Positions 35,983-47,336 of a DNA stretch of 64,000 nt are shown one piece after another (the first letter of the stretch is position 1; each line of letters opens with the position of its first letter). Source of the DNA: Motilibacter rhizosphaerae (lineage in GTDB: Bacteria; Actinomycetota; Actinomycetes; Motilibacterales; Motilibacteraceae); assembly GCF_004216915.1 (NCBI RefSeq), contig NZ_SGXD01000003.1:248001-312000 (forward strand), given 5' to 3'. The notes below the pieces were generated by a model that ran no database searches, was not told the DNA's origin, and saw only the letters and a program-made list of their open reading frames with translations. Position numbers and translations under genes: made by a program.

Positions 35983-36011
35983 GGGGCGGCGCGGGCGTGC
36001 CGCGCCGCCCC
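35983..36011 (-). terminator. Hairpin after serA
   Basis: A perfect 12-bp stem GGGGCGGCGCGG / CCGCGCCGCCCC with loop GCGTG, 13 nt after the serA stop. No T tract. Confidence 0.75.
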
Positions 36012-36023
36012 TGGGCGACGTCC

Positions 36024-37610
36024 TCAATCCAGGTCGACGACGCGGCCCGAGGTGGCGCCGATCTCGCTGACGATGCCCTCGAGCACCTTCGCCGGGACCG
36101 CGCTGTCGACGGTGAGGGCGACGAGCGCCTCCCCGCCCTGCGCCGCGCGCGCCACCTGCATGCCGGCGATGTTGACCCCGGCCTCGCCGAGGTGCTTGCC
36201 GATGACGCCGACCATGCCGGGCCGGTCCTCGTAGCGGAGGAACAGCATGTGGTCCGTGGGCACGACCTCGACGTCGAGACCGTCGACGGCCACGATCTTC
36301 TCGACCTGCTTCGGGCCGGTCAGCGTGCCGGAGACGCTGGTCTGCGTCCCGTCGGCCGCCGTCGCCCGCAGCGTCACGAGGTTGCGGTAGTCCGGGCTGG
36401 TGCGCTCGGTGACGAGCCGCGTCTCCAGGCCACGCTCCTTCGCGAGGACCGGAGCGTTGACGTACGTCACGGCCTCCTCCACGACGTCGGCGAACAGCCC
36501 GCGCAGCGCCGCGAGCTCGAGCACGCGCACGTCCTGCTCGGCGATCTCACCACGGATCTCGACGTCGAGCGACTGCGGCACCGCACCCGTGAGCCCGGAG
36601 AGGATCCGGCCGAGCTTCTCGGTCAGCGGGATGCCGGGGCGCACGTCCTCCGCGATGACCCCGCCCTGCACGTTGACCGCGTCGGGCACGAGCTCGCCGG
36701 CGAGCGCCAGGCGCACCGACTTCGCGACCGCGATGCCCGCGCGCTCCTGGGCCTCGTCGGTCGAGGCACCGAGGTGCGGGACGCCGACGACCTGCTCGAG
36801 GGTCATGAGCGGCGAGTCGGTCGTGGGCTCCTTCGCCCACACGTCGATGCCGGCACCGGCGACGCGGCCGTCGACGATGGCGTCGTAGAGCGCCTTCTCG
36901 TCGATGATCCCGCCGCGCGCGGCGTTGACGATGCGCACGCTCGGCTTGACCTTGCGCAGCGCCTCCTCGCCGATGAGGCCGACGGTCTCGGGGGTCTTGG
37001 GCAGGTGGATCGTGATGAAGTCCGCCTCGGCCAGCAGCTCGTCGAGGGGAACGAGGCGGGCGCCGATCTGCGCGGCGCGGCCGGCCTGGACGTACGGGTC
37101 GTAGGCCAGGACCTTCATCCCGAAGCCGCTCAGCCGCTGCGCGACGAGCACGCCGATGCGGCCGAGACCGACGACGCCCACGGTCTTCTCGAACAGCTCG
37201 GCGCCCGTGAACTTCGAGCGCTTCCACTCCCCGGCCTTGAGGCTCCCGTGCGCGGCGGGGATCTTGCGCGCGACCGAGAGGAGCAGGGCGATCGCGAGCT
37301 CGGCGGCGCTGACGATGTTGGAGGTCGGCGCGTTGACGACCATCACGCCGGCCTGCGTCGCGGCGGGCACGTCGACGTTGTCGAGGCCGACGCCCGCGCG
37401 GGCGATCACCTTGAGGTTCTTGGCGGCGGCGATGGCCTCGGCGTCGACCTTGGTGGCGCTACGGACGAGGATCGCGTCGACGTCCTTGATGGCCTCGAGC
37501 AGCTCGCCGCGGTCGGCGCCGTTGCAGGAGCGGGTCTCGAAGTCCGGCCCGAGGGCCTCGAGGGTGGCGGGCGACAGCTCTTCGGCGATGAGGACGACGG
37601 GCTTGCTCAA
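36024..37610 (-). CDS. serA: D-3-phosphoglycerate dehydrogenase
   Basis: 528 residues, the long form. It performs the first step of serine synthesis from 3-phosphoglycerate. NAD-binding GLGRIG with GMKVLAYDP, the arginine motif NAARGGIIDE, then an intervening domain and a C-terminal ACT domain (YEDRPGMVGVIGK, about 455-525) that binds serine for feedback. I chose TTG at 37610 because GAGGAG lies 8 nt upstream and the protein then starts SKPVVLIAEE; no ATG or GTG fits. A -10-like TAGAGT (37663-37668) overlaps the thiD stop codon. Confidence 0.95.
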   Translation of the reverse strand: MSKPVVLIAEELSPATLEALGPDFETRSCNGADRGELLEAIKDVDAILVRSATKVDAEAIAAAKNLKVIARAGVGLDNVDVPAATQAGVMVVNAPTSNIVSAAELAIALLLSVARKIPAAHGSLKAGEWKRSKFTGAELFEKTVGVVGLGRIGVLVAQRLSGFGMKVLAYDPYVQAGRAAQIGARLVPLDELLAEADFITIHLPKTPETVGLIGEEALRKVKPSVRIVNAARGGIIDEKALYDAIVDGRVAGAGIDVWAKEPTTDSPLMTLEQVVGVPHLGASTDEAQERAGIAVAKSVRLALAGELVPDAVNVQGGVIAEDVRPGIPLTEKLGRILSGLTGAVPQSLDVEIRGEIAEQDVRVLELAALRGLFADVVEEAVTYVNAPVLAKERGLETRLVTERTSPDYRNLVTLRATAADGTQTSVSGTLTGPKQVEKIVAVDGLDVEVVPTDHMLFLRYEDRPGMVGVIGKHLGEAGVNIAGMQVARAAQGGEALVALTVDSAVPAKVLEGIVSEIGATSGRVVDLD

Positions 37611-37665
37611 GGGTGAGCTCCTCGGGTGAGGGGGACGGTGCCTCGCTGGACGGTCGGCGGCCACT

Positions 37666-38484
37666 CTAGCGACGGCCGCGGGAGGGCTCCCACCAGTCGA
37701 CGAAGTGGTGGACCGGCCCGTGACCGTGCCCCACGCCGAGCCCGTCGGCGGCCGCGATCGCCCGCGTGAGGTACGCCTTCGCCTCCTGGACCGCGTCGCG
37801 CAGCGGCACCCCCTGCGCGAGGAGCGCCGCGACCGCCGAGGCGAGGGTGCACCCGGTGCCGTGCGTGTTCGCCGTGTCGACCCGCTGGGCCGCCACGGCC
37901 AGCGCGCCGTCGTCGTCCACCAGCACGTCCGTGCTCGTGTCCCCGACGAGGTGCCCGCCCTTGACCAGCACGGCTCCGGCTCCGCTGCGGCGCAGGGCCT
38001 CGGCGGCCTCGGGCATCCGCGCCTCGGTCACCTCCGTCCAGCCGAGCAGCGTCGCGGCCTCGGGGAGGTTCGGCGTGACCAGCGTCGCGTGCGGGAGGAG
38101 CAGCTCGCGCACGGCGTCGACCGTCTCCTCGCTCACCAGCCGGTCCCCGCTCGTCGCGACCATCACCGGGTCGACCACCAGCACGGGCACGTCGTGGCGC
38201 GCGACCGCCTCCGCCACGACCTCGACGACTTCGGGGCTGCCGAGCATCCCGGTCTTGAGCACGGCGACGTCGAGGTCGGAGAGCACGGAGTCCAGCTGCT
38301 GCTGCACGAACTCCGCGGGGACCGGGAAGATCCCCTGCACTCCGAGGGTGTTCTGCGCGGTCAGCGCGGTGACCACGGCCGCGGCGTACGCGCCCATCGC
38401 CGAGAACGCCTTGAGGTCGGCCTGCATCCCGGCGCCGCCCGAGGGGTCGGAGCCGGCGACGCTGAGCGCGACCGGCGCGCTCAC
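37666..38484 (-). CDS. thiD: Hydroxymethylpyrimidine/phosphomethylpyrimidine kinase
   Basis: 272 residues of the ribokinase fold. It phosphorylates HMP and HMP-P for thiamine. GSDPSGGAGMQADLKAF (11-27) binds the pyrimidine; NTHGTGCTLASA near residue 213 holds the anion hole and catalytic cysteine. The GTG start overlaps the thiE stop (GTGA). Third gene of thiM-thiE-thiD under the TPP riboswitch. Confidence 0.96.
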   Translation of the reverse strand: MSAPVALSVAGSDPSGGAGMQADLKAFSAMGAYAAAVVTALTAQNTLGVQGIFPVPAEFVQQQLDSVLSDLDVAVLKTGMLGSPEVVEVVAEAVARHDVPVLVVDPVMVATSGDRLVSEETVDAVRELLLPHATLVTPNLPEAATLLGWTEVTEARMPEAAEALRRSGAGAVLVKGGHLVGDTSTDVLVDDDGALAVAAQRVDTANTHGTGCTLASAVAALLAQGVPLRDAVQEAKAYLTRAIAAADGLGVGHGHGPVHHFVDWWEPSRGRR

Positions 38485-39119
38485 CCGCGCTCCGCGAGCG
38501 CGGCGTCGACCGCCTCGCGCAGCTCGCGAGCAGCTGCTGCGGGGTCGGCCGCGGCGACGATGTCCGACACCACCGCTACTCCGGCGGCGCCTGCCAGCAC
38601 GGCACTCCTGGCCCGCGCCGGCGTGATCCCGCCGATGGCGACGACGGGCAGGGCGAGGCTGCCGGTCACGCGCTCGACCGCCTCGGTGCCGACAGCCGGA
38701 CCGGTGTCCCGCTTGGTCTGCGTGGCCCACACCGGGCCGACCGCCGCGTAGCTCAGGGCCTCCCAGTGCGCCTCGGGCATCGCCCGACCGCCGCCGAGGC
38801 TCGCACCGATGAGCACGTCGGGGCCGAGCAGCGTGCGCGCGAGGTCCGGCGGGGAGTCGGAACTGCCGACGTGCAGGCCGATCCCCAGGGTCTGCGCGAC
38901 GGAGAGGTGGTCGTTGACGAGCAGCGGGACCCCTGTCCCGTCGAGCAGGCGGAGCAGGGAGCGGGCCCTCCGCTCGACCGCCGCGGGCTCGGCGTCCTTG
39001 TCGCGCAGCTGCACGAGGGTGACGCCGCCCGCGACCGCGGCCTCGACGATCTGCTCGAGCGGCCGGTCGCCCCCGAGCCGGGGGTCGGTGACGAGGTAGA
39101 GCCGGTACGCGTCGCTCAT
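38481..39119 (-). CDS. thiE: Thiamine-phosphate synthase
   Basis: 212 residues. It joins HMP-PP and the thiazole phosphate to thiamine monophosphate. The TIM-barrel motifs LVQLRDKDA, LLVNDHLSVAQ, GLHVGSSD and VVAIGGITP are present. The ATG overlaps the thiM stop (ATGA). The product is the substrate of ThiL, encoded at 13863-14900. Confidence 0.96.
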   Translation of the reverse strand: MSDAYRLYLVTDPRLGGDRPLEQIVEAAVAGGVTLVQLRDKDAEPAAVERRARSLLRLLDGTGVPLLVNDHLSVAQTLGIGLHVGSSDSPPDLARTLLGPDVLIGASLGGGRAMPEAHWEALSYAAVGPVWATQTKRDTGPAVGTEAVERVTGSLALPVVAIGGITPARARSAVLAGAAGVAVVSDIVAAADPAAAARELREAVDAALAERG

Positions 39120-39922
39120 GCGACCTCCTCGATCTCGACGCCGGTGAAGGAGTCCTGGTCCAGCAGGTGGAGCTCGTCGAGCAGGGCCACGCGCAGCGAG
39201 CCCGGCCCGCGGACGCCCTGGGCCGCCCTGCCTCCCGCTGCGGCGAAGACCGCGCAGGCGGCGACGGCGCCGTCGAACGCACCGCCCACCGCGGCGTACG
39301 CGCCGGTGACGGCCGTGAGCGCGCACCCGGTGGCGGTGATCCGCGCCATCAGCGGCGAGCCGCCGGTGATGCGGACCAGCCGCTCCCCGTCGGTCACGAG
39401 GTCGGTGGGGCCGGTCACGACGACGACCGCGCCGCTGCGTACGGCGAGGCCGCGGGCCGCCTCGAGCGCGGCGTCGACGCTGTCCCCGGCGTCCACTCCC
39501 CTGCCCTGCCCGCCGCTGCTCGCGACGCCGGCGAGGCCCGCGAGCGCGAGCACCTCGCTCGCGTTGCCGCGGACGACGGAGGGCCGACGGGCCAGCAGGT
39601 CGGTGCAGATCTCGTTGCGCAGCGCGGTCGCGCCGACCGCCACCGGGTCGAGGACCCACGGACGCCCGGCGGCGACCGCGGCGTCGGCCGCGACCTGCAT
39701 GCCCTCGACCCAGCGGGGCGAGGGGGTCCCGGTGTTGACCGTGAGCGCCGCGGCGATGCCCGCGAACTCGGCCGACTCCGCCGGGTCGGACACCATCGCG
39801 GGCGAGGCTCCGACCGCGAGCAGCGCGTTCGCGGCCAGGTCCATCGCGACGTAGTTGGTGATGCACTGGACGAGCGGACCCTGCTCGCGGACAGCGGTCA
39901 ACAGGTCGGGAACGGCAGCCAT
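39116..39922 (-). CDS. thiM: Hydroxyethylthiazole kinase
   Basis: 268 residues. It phosphorylates salvaged thiazole alcohol. VQCITNYVAMDLAANALLAV near residue 18 binds substrate, and TATGCALTAVTGAY near 195 contains the catalytic cysteine and anion hole. I chose ATG 39922 (GGAGGGGAG 5 nt upstream); the longer frame would read through the riboswitch. No thiC or thiG is present in this window, so this operon serves salvage plus joining. Confidence 0.96.
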   Translation of the reverse strand: MAAVPDLLTAVREQGPLVQCITNYVAMDLAANALLAVGASPAMVSDPAESAEFAGIAAALTVNTGTPSPRWVEGMQVAADAAVAAGRPWVLDPVAVGATALRNEICTDLLARRPSVVRGNASEVLALAGLAGVASSGGQGRGVDAGDSVDAALEAARGLAVRSGAVVVVTGPTDLVTDGERLVRITGGSPLMARITATGCALTAVTGAYAAVGGAFDGAVAACAVFAAAGGRAAQGVRGPGSLRVALLDELHLLDQDSFTGVEIEEVA

Positions 39923-39941
39923 GGATCTCCCCTCCGTCGGT

Positions 39942-40016
39942 CTCCCTGCGCCGGCATGATCCGGATCAGGTGCGGCGGGTATGGCTCTCAGCCCCTCGCG
40001 GGGCACCCCGGCCGAC
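39942..40016 (-). ncRNA. TPP riboswitch (THI element)
   Basis: The minus strand shows the thi-box landmarks in order: GGGGTGCC, GGGGCTGAGAG, ACCCGCCG, CACCTGATCCGGATCATGCCGGCG and AGGGA. It lies between a -10 (TAGGCT, 40032-40027) and the thiM ribosome site, about 20 nt before the ATG, so it can mask the ribosome site or terminate when TPP is bound. Confidence 0.95.
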
Positions 40017-40026
40017 GTACGCCGGA

Positions 40027-40032
40027 AGCCTA
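40027..40032 (-). promoter_or_regulatory. -10 element of the thiMED operon
   Basis: TAGGCT on the minus strand, about 7-10 nt upstream of the first paired base of the riboswitch. No good -35. Confidence 0.5.
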
Positions 40033-40134
40033 GCCGTCACCCGTCCGGGCCTCGATCCCACCCCTGCGGTTGGCCGAGGCAACGACAGCACGTGCACCGA
40101 CGGGAGGAGCGTCACCTGCGGTGAGGGCTCCCTG

Positions 40135-40656
40135 ATGTTCGGCAAGCCCGCTCCGGGCTGCGTCCCGCTCGTCCGCGCCGCGCTGGCCGCCTCCCTGCCC
40201 GTGGGCTACACCGCGGAGCACCAGGCGCTCTGGGAACGCGCGTGGGCCGACGCGCGCGACCCCGAGCTGCGCGAGGACGCCCTCGACGACCACTGCCTGC
40301 TCGCGCCCCTGCTCTTCCGGTCGTTCCGCTCGAGCGGGTCCTCCGTCCCCGCGCGCTGGGTCATCGACTGCCTCGGCGCCGGCCGGGCGGTCGCCTCGCT
40401 GGAGGCCGGGAGGAGCAGCCCGGGCCCGGAGGAGTCCACGGAGGCGGCCGCGATGGTGCTGAGGGTCGGGGCCTTCTGGGTGCTGCGCCGGATCAGCGAG
40501 GAGGTGCACGAGGCCGCGGGCCGCCGGTGCGACGGGCTCGGCGACCCCACCTGCTGCGCGCGCACGCTGCGCGAGGCGACGTTCTGCCTCGGAGCGGGCT
40601 ACGAGTACGCGCGTACCCGCAAGGGCGTGCCGATCGCGCAGCGGCTGGGCTACTAG
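40135..40656 (+). CDS. Hypothetical Cys-rich protein
   Basis: 173 residues with seven cysteines (9, 54, 79, 132, 140, 141, 151), four of them near the C-terminus in RRCDGLGDPTCCARTL...C. Mostly helical, Ala/Arg/Glu rich, no signal peptide or membrane helix. No known family recognised. The start is ATG 40135, with GTGAGGG 9 nt upstream. It is divergent from the thi operon and ends just before the padR promoter. Codon use is ordinary for this genome. Confidence 0.7.
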   Translation: MFGKPAPGCVPLVRAALAASLPVGYTAEHQALWERAWADARDPELREDALDDHCLLAPLLFRSFRSSGSSVPARWVIDCLGAGRAVASLEAGRSSPGPEESTEAAAMVLRVGAFWVLRRISEEVHEAAGRRCDGLGDPTCCARTLREATFCLGAGYEYARTRKGVPIAQRLGY

Positions 40657-40660
40657 CACC

Positions 40661-40701
40661 TTGACGAAGCTCCCTCCCCGCCGAATACTCGATCCCGAGT
40701 A
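40661..40701 (+). promoter_or_regulatory. padR promoter with overlapping operator
   Basis: -35 TTGACG (40661-40666), 17-nt spacer, -10 AATACT (40684-40689), followed by the perfect dyad TACTCG-ATCC-CGAGTA (40686-40701) that overlaps the -10. A PadR dimer bound to this dyad would repress its own gene. Confidence 0.7.
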
Positions 40702-40721
40702 GTCGAGCCGGAGGAGGAGCC

Positions 40722-41420
40722 GTGGCCCGTCGTCGGGTGTCGAACCCCCTCGCGCTCGCCGTGCTGAGCTGCCTGACCGAGCGGCCCATGCACCCGTACG
40801 AGATCTCGACCACGCTGCGCAGCCGCGGCAAGGAGCAGAGCATCAAGCTCAACTACGGCTCGCTCTACTCCGTCGTCGAGTCGCTGACGAAGCACGGGCT
40901 CGTCCGCCCGCTGGAGACCGCGCGCGACGGCCGGCGTCCCGAGCGCACCGTCTACGAGATCACCCCCGCCGGCACGGCCGAGTGCGAGGACTGGCTGGCC
41001 GAGCTGCTCTCGACCCCGCAGCGGGACTACACCTCACTGGAGGCCGGGCTCTCGCTGCTGCCGCTGCTCGAGCCCGACGAGGTCGCCCGCCTGCTCGACG
41101 GCCGCTGCGAGCGGCTGCGCATCGAGATCCGCGCGCTCGACGCGGCGCACGCGGAGACCCAGGAGATGCGGCTGCCGGAGCTCTTCGTCATCGAGAGCCT
41201 CTACCGGCTCGCGATGCTGCAGGCCGAGCTCGCCTTCGTCACCGACCTCGCCCGGCGGATCCGCAGCGACGAGCTCGGCGGGTCCGCGGGCTGGCGGCGG
41301 ATGCACGAGCTGCGCGCGAGCGGCATGAGCTTCGCCGACATCCTCGGCGACCCCGTCGCCACCCTCGGGGAGGAGGCCCGAGCCCTGCAGACCGGCGTGC
41401 CGCGGCAGAAGCCGCTGTAG
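40722..41420 (+). CDS. PadR-family transcriptional regulator
   Basis: 232 residues. N-terminal PadR winged helix (about 8-88: LALAVLSCLTERPMHPYEI, GSLYSVVESLTKHGLV, VYEITPAG), then a C-terminal helical dimerisation domain. The GTG start has GGAGGAG upstream. PadR proteins placed next to drug-export ABC genes usually repress them and respond to the exported compound. A terminator separates it from the ABC genes. Confidence 0.94.
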   Translation: MARRRVSNPLALAVLSCLTERPMHPYEISTTLRSRGKEQSIKLNYGSLYSVVESLTKHGLVRPLETARDGRRPERTVYEITPAGTAECEDWLAELLSTPQRDYTSLEAGLSLLPLLEPDEVARLLDGRCERLRIEIRALDAAHAETQEMRLPELFVIESLYRLAMLQAELAFVTDLARRIRSDELGGSAGWRRMHELRASGMSFADILGDPVATLGEEARALQTGVPRQKPL

Positions 41421-41435
41421 CCGCAGAGAACAAGA

Positions 41436-41467
41436 CCCCTGGCCGGTGCTGGAACACCGGCCAGGGG
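41436..41467 (+). terminator. Terminator between padR and the ABC operon
   Basis: A perfect 13-bp stem CCCCTGGCCGGTG / CACCGGCCAGGGG with loop CTGGAA, 16 nt after the padR stop. It implies a separate promoter for the exporter in 41468-41548, where I find no clear element and no second copy of the TACTCG dyad. Confidence 0.8.
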
Positions 41468-41548
41468 GATCCCGCGACGGACCGCAGACGACCCGCCCCG
41501 AGACGCACGACCAGGGTACGTCCGCGGTCCCCATCCCATGGAGGACCC

Positions 41549-42526
41549 GTGTCCGCACCACCCTCGGCGATCACCGCCGAGTCCCTCGTCAAGACCTACC
41601 CCGGCGGCAAGGGGAAGGAGCCCGTCCGCGCCCTCGACGGGCTCGACCTCACCGTCGCCGCCGGCAGCGTGCTCGGCCTGCTCGGCCCCAACGGCGCCGG
41701 GAAGTCCACCGCCGTGCGCATCCTCACCACGCTCGCCCGGCCCGACTCCGGACGCGCGCAGGTCGCCGGCCACGACGTCGCCCGCGACCCGGTCGCCGTC
41801 CGGCGTGCCGTCGGGCTGGTGGGCCAGCGCTCCTCCAGCGACCCGCTCCTGACCGGGCGCGAGAACCTCCTGCTGGCAGGCAGGATCCAGGGCATGACCG
41901 GCCGTGATGCCGGATCACGCACCGACGCGCTGCTCGAGCGGTTCGGCCTCGCCGACGCGGCGCACCGGCGCGTACGCGGCTGGTCCGGCGGCATGGCCCG
42001 CCGGCTCGACGTCGCCATCGGGCTGGTCCACCGTCCGCAGGTGCTCGTCGTCGACGAGCCGACCACCGGCCTCGACCCCGAGGCACGAGCAGCGCTGTGG
42101 CAGGAGATCCGCGCGATGCGCGCCCAGGAGCGGATGACCGTGCTGCTGACGACGCACTACCTCGACGAGGCAGATGCGCTGGCCGACCGGCTCGCGCTCG
42201 TGGACGCCGGCCGCGTCGTCGTCGAGGGGACGCCCGACGAGCTGAAGAGCGGCCTGCACGGCGACACCGTCACCGTCTCGCTGGCGTCCCCTGCGGCCGC
42301 CATGACGGCGGCGGGGCTCCTCGGCCGCGTACCCGGTCTGCGGGGGGTGTCCGTCGACGGCAGTTCGCTGAGGGCGCGCGCCGATGACGGGTCCCGTGCG
42401 CTGCCGGCGGTCCTCACCGCCCTCGACTCCGGCCGCGTCGAGGTCGTGGCGCTCGGCGTCGCGCGTCCGAGCCTCGACGACGTCTACCTCCACCACGTGG
42501 GGCACGGGCTGGGGGTGGCCGCGTGA
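41549..42526 (+). CDS. ABC exporter ATP-binding protein (DrrA type)
   Basis: 325 residues. Walker A GPNGAGKS (46-53), Q-loop VGQRSSSD, signature WSGGMARRLDVA, Walker B VLVVDEPTTGLD and a switch His in TTHYLDEAD. A C-terminal extension of about 80 residues is typical of the daunorubicin-resistance DrrA subfamily. The GTG start has GGAGG 6 nt upstream. It overlaps the permease gene by 4 bases (GTGA). Likely exports a drug or lipid. Confidence 0.93.
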   Translation: MSAPPSAITAESLVKTYPGGKGKEPVRALDGLDLTVAAGSVLGLLGPNGAGKSTAVRILTTLARPDSGRAQVAGHDVARDPVAVRRAVGLVGQRSSSDPLLTGRENLLLAGRIQGMTGRDAGSRTDALLERFGLADAAHRRVRGWSGGMARRLDVAIGLVHRPQVLVVDEPTTGLDPEARAALWQEIRAMRAQERMTVLLTTHYLDEADALADRLALVDAGRVVVEGTPDELKSGLHGDTVTVSLASPAAAMTAAGLLGRVPGLRGVSVDGSSLRARADDGSRALPAVLTALDSGRVEVVALGVARPSLDDVYLHHVGHGLGVAA

Positions 42527-43344
42527 CCGCCGTCGCCCTCGAAGGAGTGCCTGCGGCGCAGCGGTCCTCGCTGTCAGGGCACTCGCGGCTGCTGACCGGC
42601 CGGGCGCTGCTGACCCTGCGGCGGCAGCCCGCCTATGCGGCCTTCACCCTGGTGCAGCCGGTGATCTGGCTGCTGCTGTTCGGGCAGCTGTTCAAGCCCG
42701 TCGTCTCCATCCCCGGCTTCGCGCACGGCTCCGGGTCCTACCTCGAGTTCCTCACGCCCGGCGTCGTCATGATGACCGCGCTGTTCTCCAGCGGCTGGGC
42801 AGGCACGGTGTTCATCGAGGACATGCAGCGCGGGGTGATGGACCGCCTGCTCGCCTCGCCCGTACGCCGTGGCGCGCTGATGGTCGGGAGCCTCGCCTAC
42901 CAGGCGATCGTCACGGTCGTGCAGACCCTGGTCGTGCTCGGGCTGGCGGTGGCCACCGGTGCGCGTTTCGCGCACGCGTGGAGCGGTGCCGTCGTGACGC
43001 TGGTCGCCGCGGTCCTCGTCAGCGTGGTCGTGGCGTCGCTGTCGAACGCCCTGGCCCTGCTGCTGCGCCAGCAGGAGGCGCTCATCGGGATCAGCCAGTT
43101 CCTCGTGCTGCCGCTGCAGTTCGTCTCGTCGGCGCTGATGGACGTGCGCCTCTCCCCCGGCTGGGTACGCGCCGCGGCCCGCGTCAACCCGGTCGACTGG
43201 GCGGTGGTCGCGTCACGGGACTCGCTGTCGGCGGGCACCGACTGGGGTGCGGTCCTGGGCCGGCTCGGGCTGCTCGCCGCGCTGGCCGTGGTCATGGCGA
43301 CGCTCGCGACGCGGGCGTTCGCGGCGTACCAGAAGTCGCTGTAG
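42523..43344 (+). CDS. ABC-2 type exporter permease (DrrB type)
   Basis: 273 residues with six membrane helices (about 38-58, 78-98, 118-142, 150-172, 180-200, 245-265) and the ABC-2 motif FLTPGVVMMTALFSSGW near 76. It forms a dimeric half-transporter with the preceding ATPase. The GTG start is coupled to the ATPase stop. A strong terminator follows. Confidence 0.92.
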   Translation: MTAVALEGVPAAQRSSLSGHSRLLTGRALLTLRRQPAYAAFTLVQPVIWLLLFGQLFKPVVSIPGFAHGSGSYLEFLTPGVVMMTALFSSGWAGTVFIEDMQRGVMDRLLASPVRRGALMVGSLAYQAIVTVVQTLVVLGLAVATGARFAHAWSGAVVTLVAAVLVSVVVASLSNALALLLRQQEALIGISQFLVLPLQFVSSALMDVRLSPGWVRAAARVNPVDWAVVASRDSLSAGTDWGAVLGRLGLLAALAVVMATLATRAFAAYQKSL

Positions 43345-43370
43345 GGCAGGCAGATCTCTCAGGAACGGAC

Positions 43371-43409
43371 GGAGGGGCCGTCCCCCGTGGTGTCGGGGAC
43401 GGCCCCTCC
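43371..43409. terminator. Bidirectional terminator, ABC operon and ilvBNC
   Basis: A perfect 15-bp stem GGAGGGGCCGTCCCC / GGGGACGGCCCCTCC with a 9-nt loop, between the convergent permease and ilvC genes. The remaining 98 nt to the ilvC stop hold a further weak G/C inverted repeat only. Confidence 0.8.
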
Positions 43410-43507
43410 GGGGGCGCGCCGGCTCGGGGCCGGTCGCTACCGCGGTGCGCCGGGTGGGCGCGCCGCGGGGTCTGTGGTGGGTGCGCCAGCACCCGGGAGC
43501 ACGAGCG

Positions 43508-46868
<3,361 letters not shown>

Positions 46869-46921
46869 TCTTCCACCTTCCTCGACTGCGGTTCCAGTGT
46901 GACGTACGGTCCTCGGCCAAC

Positions 46922-46960
46922 AAAAAACCCCCCGGCCCGATGAACTGGGCGACGAGGGGT
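46922..46960 (-). terminator. Attenuator terminator before ilvB
   Basis: On the minus strand an imperfect stem (CCCCTCG with CGGGGGG, plus GCCC/GGGC around an 8-nt loop) followed by TTTTTTG: an intrinsic terminator with a real U tract, 53 nt before the ilvB start. A competing hairpin lies at 46961-46992, over the end of the leader peptide. Confidence 0.85.
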
Positions 46961-46979
46961 AGCGCGCTCGGCTAGGTCG

Positions 46980-47018
46980 TCAGCCAGCGCGCCCGATGAG
47001 TACGAGGAGGTTCTGCAC
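46980..47018 (-). CDS. Leader peptide MQNLLVLIGRAG of the ilvB attenuator
   Basis: A 12-codon frame GTG...TGA with five branched-chain residues in a row (Leu Leu Val Leu Ile). This is the classical arrangement for ribosome-mediated attenuation of ilvB in actinobacteria. The GTG lies 6 nt after CAGGAT, so the peptide is probably translated from a leaderless mRNA. Confidence 0.85.
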   Translation of the reverse strand: MQNLLVLIGRAG

Positions 47019-47024
47019 GGTCCC

Positions 47025-47054
47025 ATCCTGCCCGACGCCCCGCCGTCCTGTCCA
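47025..47054 (-). promoter_or_regulatory. Promoter of the ilvBNC operon
   Basis: On the minus strand, -35 TGGACA (47054-47049), 18-nt spacer, -10 CAGGAT (47030-47025), 6 nt before the leader peptide GTG. Confidence 0.6.
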
Positions 47055-47084
47055 CTCGCCCCTGCCGCGAGGCCCACGCCCCTC

Positions 47085-47313
47085 CCCGTGATCATGCAGA
47101 TCCTGGGCGCCCCGCTCGACACGGCACCCCCCATGCCTCCGCATGATCATGCACATCCTGTGCGCCCCTCGTGCGTGGCCGCCCACCCCCCCGTGATCAT
47201 GCAGGTCCTGGGCGGCCCAGGACGTGCATGATCACGGGGAAGGGGTGGGGCGTGCACCCCGCCGCAGGGGCGGGGCGCGACACGCCCCTCCCCAAGATGT
47301 GCATGATCACGGG
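47085..47313. repeat. 23-bp repeat family, cluster 3 (5 copies)
   Basis: Three forward copies with cores TGATCATGCA at 47089, 47144 and 47194 (spacings 55 and 50 nt), then two inverted copies with cores at 47225 and 47300. The turn-over pair is 31 nt apart. The two inverted copies end ...GATCACGGGGAAGGGG, exactly as the last copies of cluster 2. The cluster lies between the ilvB promoter and the ilvD stop codon and fills the gap; no gene seen. Confidence 0.92.
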
Positions 47314-47336
47314 GAAGGGGGTTGCCCCGTCGTCCG

